Shown here in pieces: positions 62,135 through 64,000 of a DNA stretch of 64,000 nucleotides. The notes under the pieces were generated by a model. That model was not told the origin of the DNA. It made no database searches and was given only the letters and a program-made list of their open reading frames with translations. Numbering within the stretch: position 1 is the stretch's first letter; each line of letters begins with the position of its first letter. Both the position numbers and the translations under genes were made by a program. Source of the DNA: Phymatolithon calcareum (lineage: Eukaryota; Rhodophyta; Florideophyceae; Hapalidiales); the NCBI GenBank assembly GCA_977006965.1, contig OZ345360.1, forward strand, positions 372,001-436,000, written 5' to 3'.

Positions 62135-64000
62135 TTCGATTCATTGAGCGTCGTGGCACTTTTGGAAGACGAGCTTGGCCGCCTGGGAAAATGGTGTATG
62201 TCAGCGATGAAGCAAGTGCTGCTCAAGCTAAAATCGACAAGTGAAGAAGAAAGGGAAGTCGCGAAGGCGATTAATATCATCCTCAGCCATACAAAAAGGT
62301 GTAGGAAGGAGAGAAAAGTAATAAGAGTAGGAATCAAGTTGCTTTTAACCTCCAGTTGGGTAACTAGCCCCGTTTACAATATACTACAATACTTCGACAC
62401 AGCTCCGAGGCCGAGTTCGTGCAGCAAGGTGACATGACTGACGTGGAGTCAAAAACAATTCTATGCGACGCTTAAGAGACATAAATGGGAGTAGTATTGC
62501 TCTTCACTTTGAGATAAAAACCAGATGCTTGGCTACCGCTTTATGTTGATCCGACCTACTGTCAGTTTATATATCCACTTGTTATACCATGAGAGTTCAG
62601 GACTCGTGCAATGAGGGGACACGGAATTACTAAATTGGGGAATATGAATAGTTCCCTGGGGGATGCGGGAAATATCGTTTTCAGACCTTTTTGGAGCAAT
62701 TGAGAAATGTAAACATGCCGCCATCATTTTTATGCGACAGCCATTATGACTGCAAAAATAGAAGCGCAGCACACTTGGCGACATAGAATCGTGAAAAGGG
62801 TGTCATTTATGAAATAGAAAACTAATGCACTATTGTCGGCTTACAGAATGAAACACGCTCGTTTACGGCTTCAAATGAAACACAGTGTGAAATCATAACG
62901 ATTGCAAGGCACGTAACCGATGAAGTCACTTGGTTGTGATCAAGGCGCCCACTATCCGCGCGGGCAAGGAGCGAAACGGGCAATCTTTAAAAGCTCTTAG
63001 ACGAGTGAGAAAAAATCTAAACGGCCACTTCTTTGCGCCCTAATAATTAATCCATGATACTTCATGGACTTAGAGTTGATTTTCCTAGAAGAAAATTTTT
63101 TATAAGTAAAAAGGGTGTGTTTGAAGTTCACACCCAAATATCAAAAAAACCCACTTGGGCGTTTTTTCAGGCGATAATATCTCAGTGCTGGGAATTTTTC
63201 TCAGCATTGGGTTTTCGCGCTTATGGTCCCTTTTCAAAAGCTCTATCCGCATGCGAAGGCGAAAATCTTTTCCAAATTTTCTCTGCTGAGATGCGCCCAC
63301 TTGGTCCTAAGGGCAAAAGTGTCCCCTTTCTGCCTACATCAACGAGCGCGCGAGGAAACTGTCGCGAATTGTAGTTACGGAACATCCCGATCCCCACAGA
63401 AAGTGTTCATAATTAATGTCAATAGTTGATTTTATTAGGCTCATAGATGGCAGCCTTTCAAACACGCATGTATTGTGCACAAACGTTTTTCCTATTGGCA
63501 TACAGATACATTCAAACTGCACAGTTGGATATCAACTTATCGCAACAGTATCAAAAGAGACTTGATACATATTCGGCGTAGCCGTGGGCCACCTGGAACA
63601 GTTTTTCTTTGATTATTGATATTTCCCGCATCCCCCTGTCAATCCCCATCTGGTTCCACACCGTATAACAGCAGTATTAGGAGGCCACGAAAAATGTGAA
63701 AGAGCATTGCAGCTGGTCGACAACATCGCGCACACGCAAGTAGACCAAGTTGGTGTTTATCATGATGACAAGCACCCAACTTGGTGTTCGTGTGTGTGTG
63801 ATTTCACAACAAGCAATGTTCTGGTCCGTGTTGTCTCTGCATGACAAGCTCTGGGCACCAAAGTTGGGAACACGATCCAAGGCGTGCTTCCAAGTAAGGG
63901 TGATATCTTCATCCGTCATTGTAAATCATATTCAAGGTTTCGATCAATTCAATTCGCTCCCCAGAAGAAGTTCTTATCAGATGCCTTGGCGGAAATGTGG
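62135..64000. other. Distal stretch, no convincing gene
   Basis: A plus-strand frame at 62144-62437 starts with TTG and contains helical text (LKLKSTSEEEREVAKAINII), perhaps a further relic of the NLR-like locus. Small foldbacks occur near 63110 (GTGTGTTTGAAGTTCACAC) and 63748 (ACCAAGTTGGTG). A minus frame from ATG 63919 to 63677 (80 codons) is open but has no recognised domain. Nothing else is supported. Confidence 0.45.

Overview
The window is nuclear DNA from a eukaryote that is poor in introns and almost certainly carries a plastid. Most genes are single ORFs. Where introns occur they are short (88 to 125 nt), with GT donors (GTATGT or GTACGC), CTAAT or TACTAA-like branch sites and AG acceptors. 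Several proteins look like plastid or mitochondrial precursors, and one ends in a rubredoxin domain of the plastid membrane type. A unicellular red alga fits best; this is inference from gene content and structure, since no rRNA, tRNA or organellar marker is present.

Layout. 1-5.3 kb holds tandem repeats, palindromes and a young poly(A)-tailed retrocopy with target-site duplications. 5.3-21.6 kb is the main gene block: a signal-peptide membrane protein, a RanGAP with a C-terminal membrane anchor, a rhomboid protease, an ATPSCKMT-type methyltransferase, EMC7, polynucleotide kinase-phosphatase, NUF2, a four-exon NDUFAF3-like gene, a 76-residue-repeat protein, PHO88/SND3 and a two-exon THOC6-like WD protein. 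21.7-35.7 kb is an accessory region: a broken copy of the ASNSD1 gene, a frameshifted protein kinase-like gene, a three-TM orphan protein, foldback repeats and a MITE. 35.7-44.1 kb has a plastid TPR-like protein, a broken Fanzor/TnpB-type nuclease, ASNSD1, a THUMP/RlmL-type methyltransferase and a two-exon thiolase. 44.1-47.2 kb holds a copia gag fragment and a decayed segmental copy of the thiolase gene. 47.7-55.2 kb has a type II membrane glycosyltransferase built from an internal duplication, a WD-like protein, a rubredoxin-tailed plastid protein and an EamA transporter. 55.8-57.1 kb is two MITE types side by side. 57.4-62.1 kb is a large broken STAND/NLR-like locus (helical domain, NB-ARC, WD40). 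The last 2 kb show no convincing gene.

The single-copy genes are housekeeping functions (Ran cycle, kinetochore, mRNA export, ER membrane complex, DNA end repair, complex I assembly) that sit back to back in convergent or divergent pairs with small gaps. The accessory stretches show three decay modes: partial segmental duplication of neighbouring genes, transposon insertion, and short perfect palindromes that look like local inverted duplications. The palindromes and the NLR-like and Fanzor-like remnants are the most unusual content. I did not find an intact new multi-gene system.
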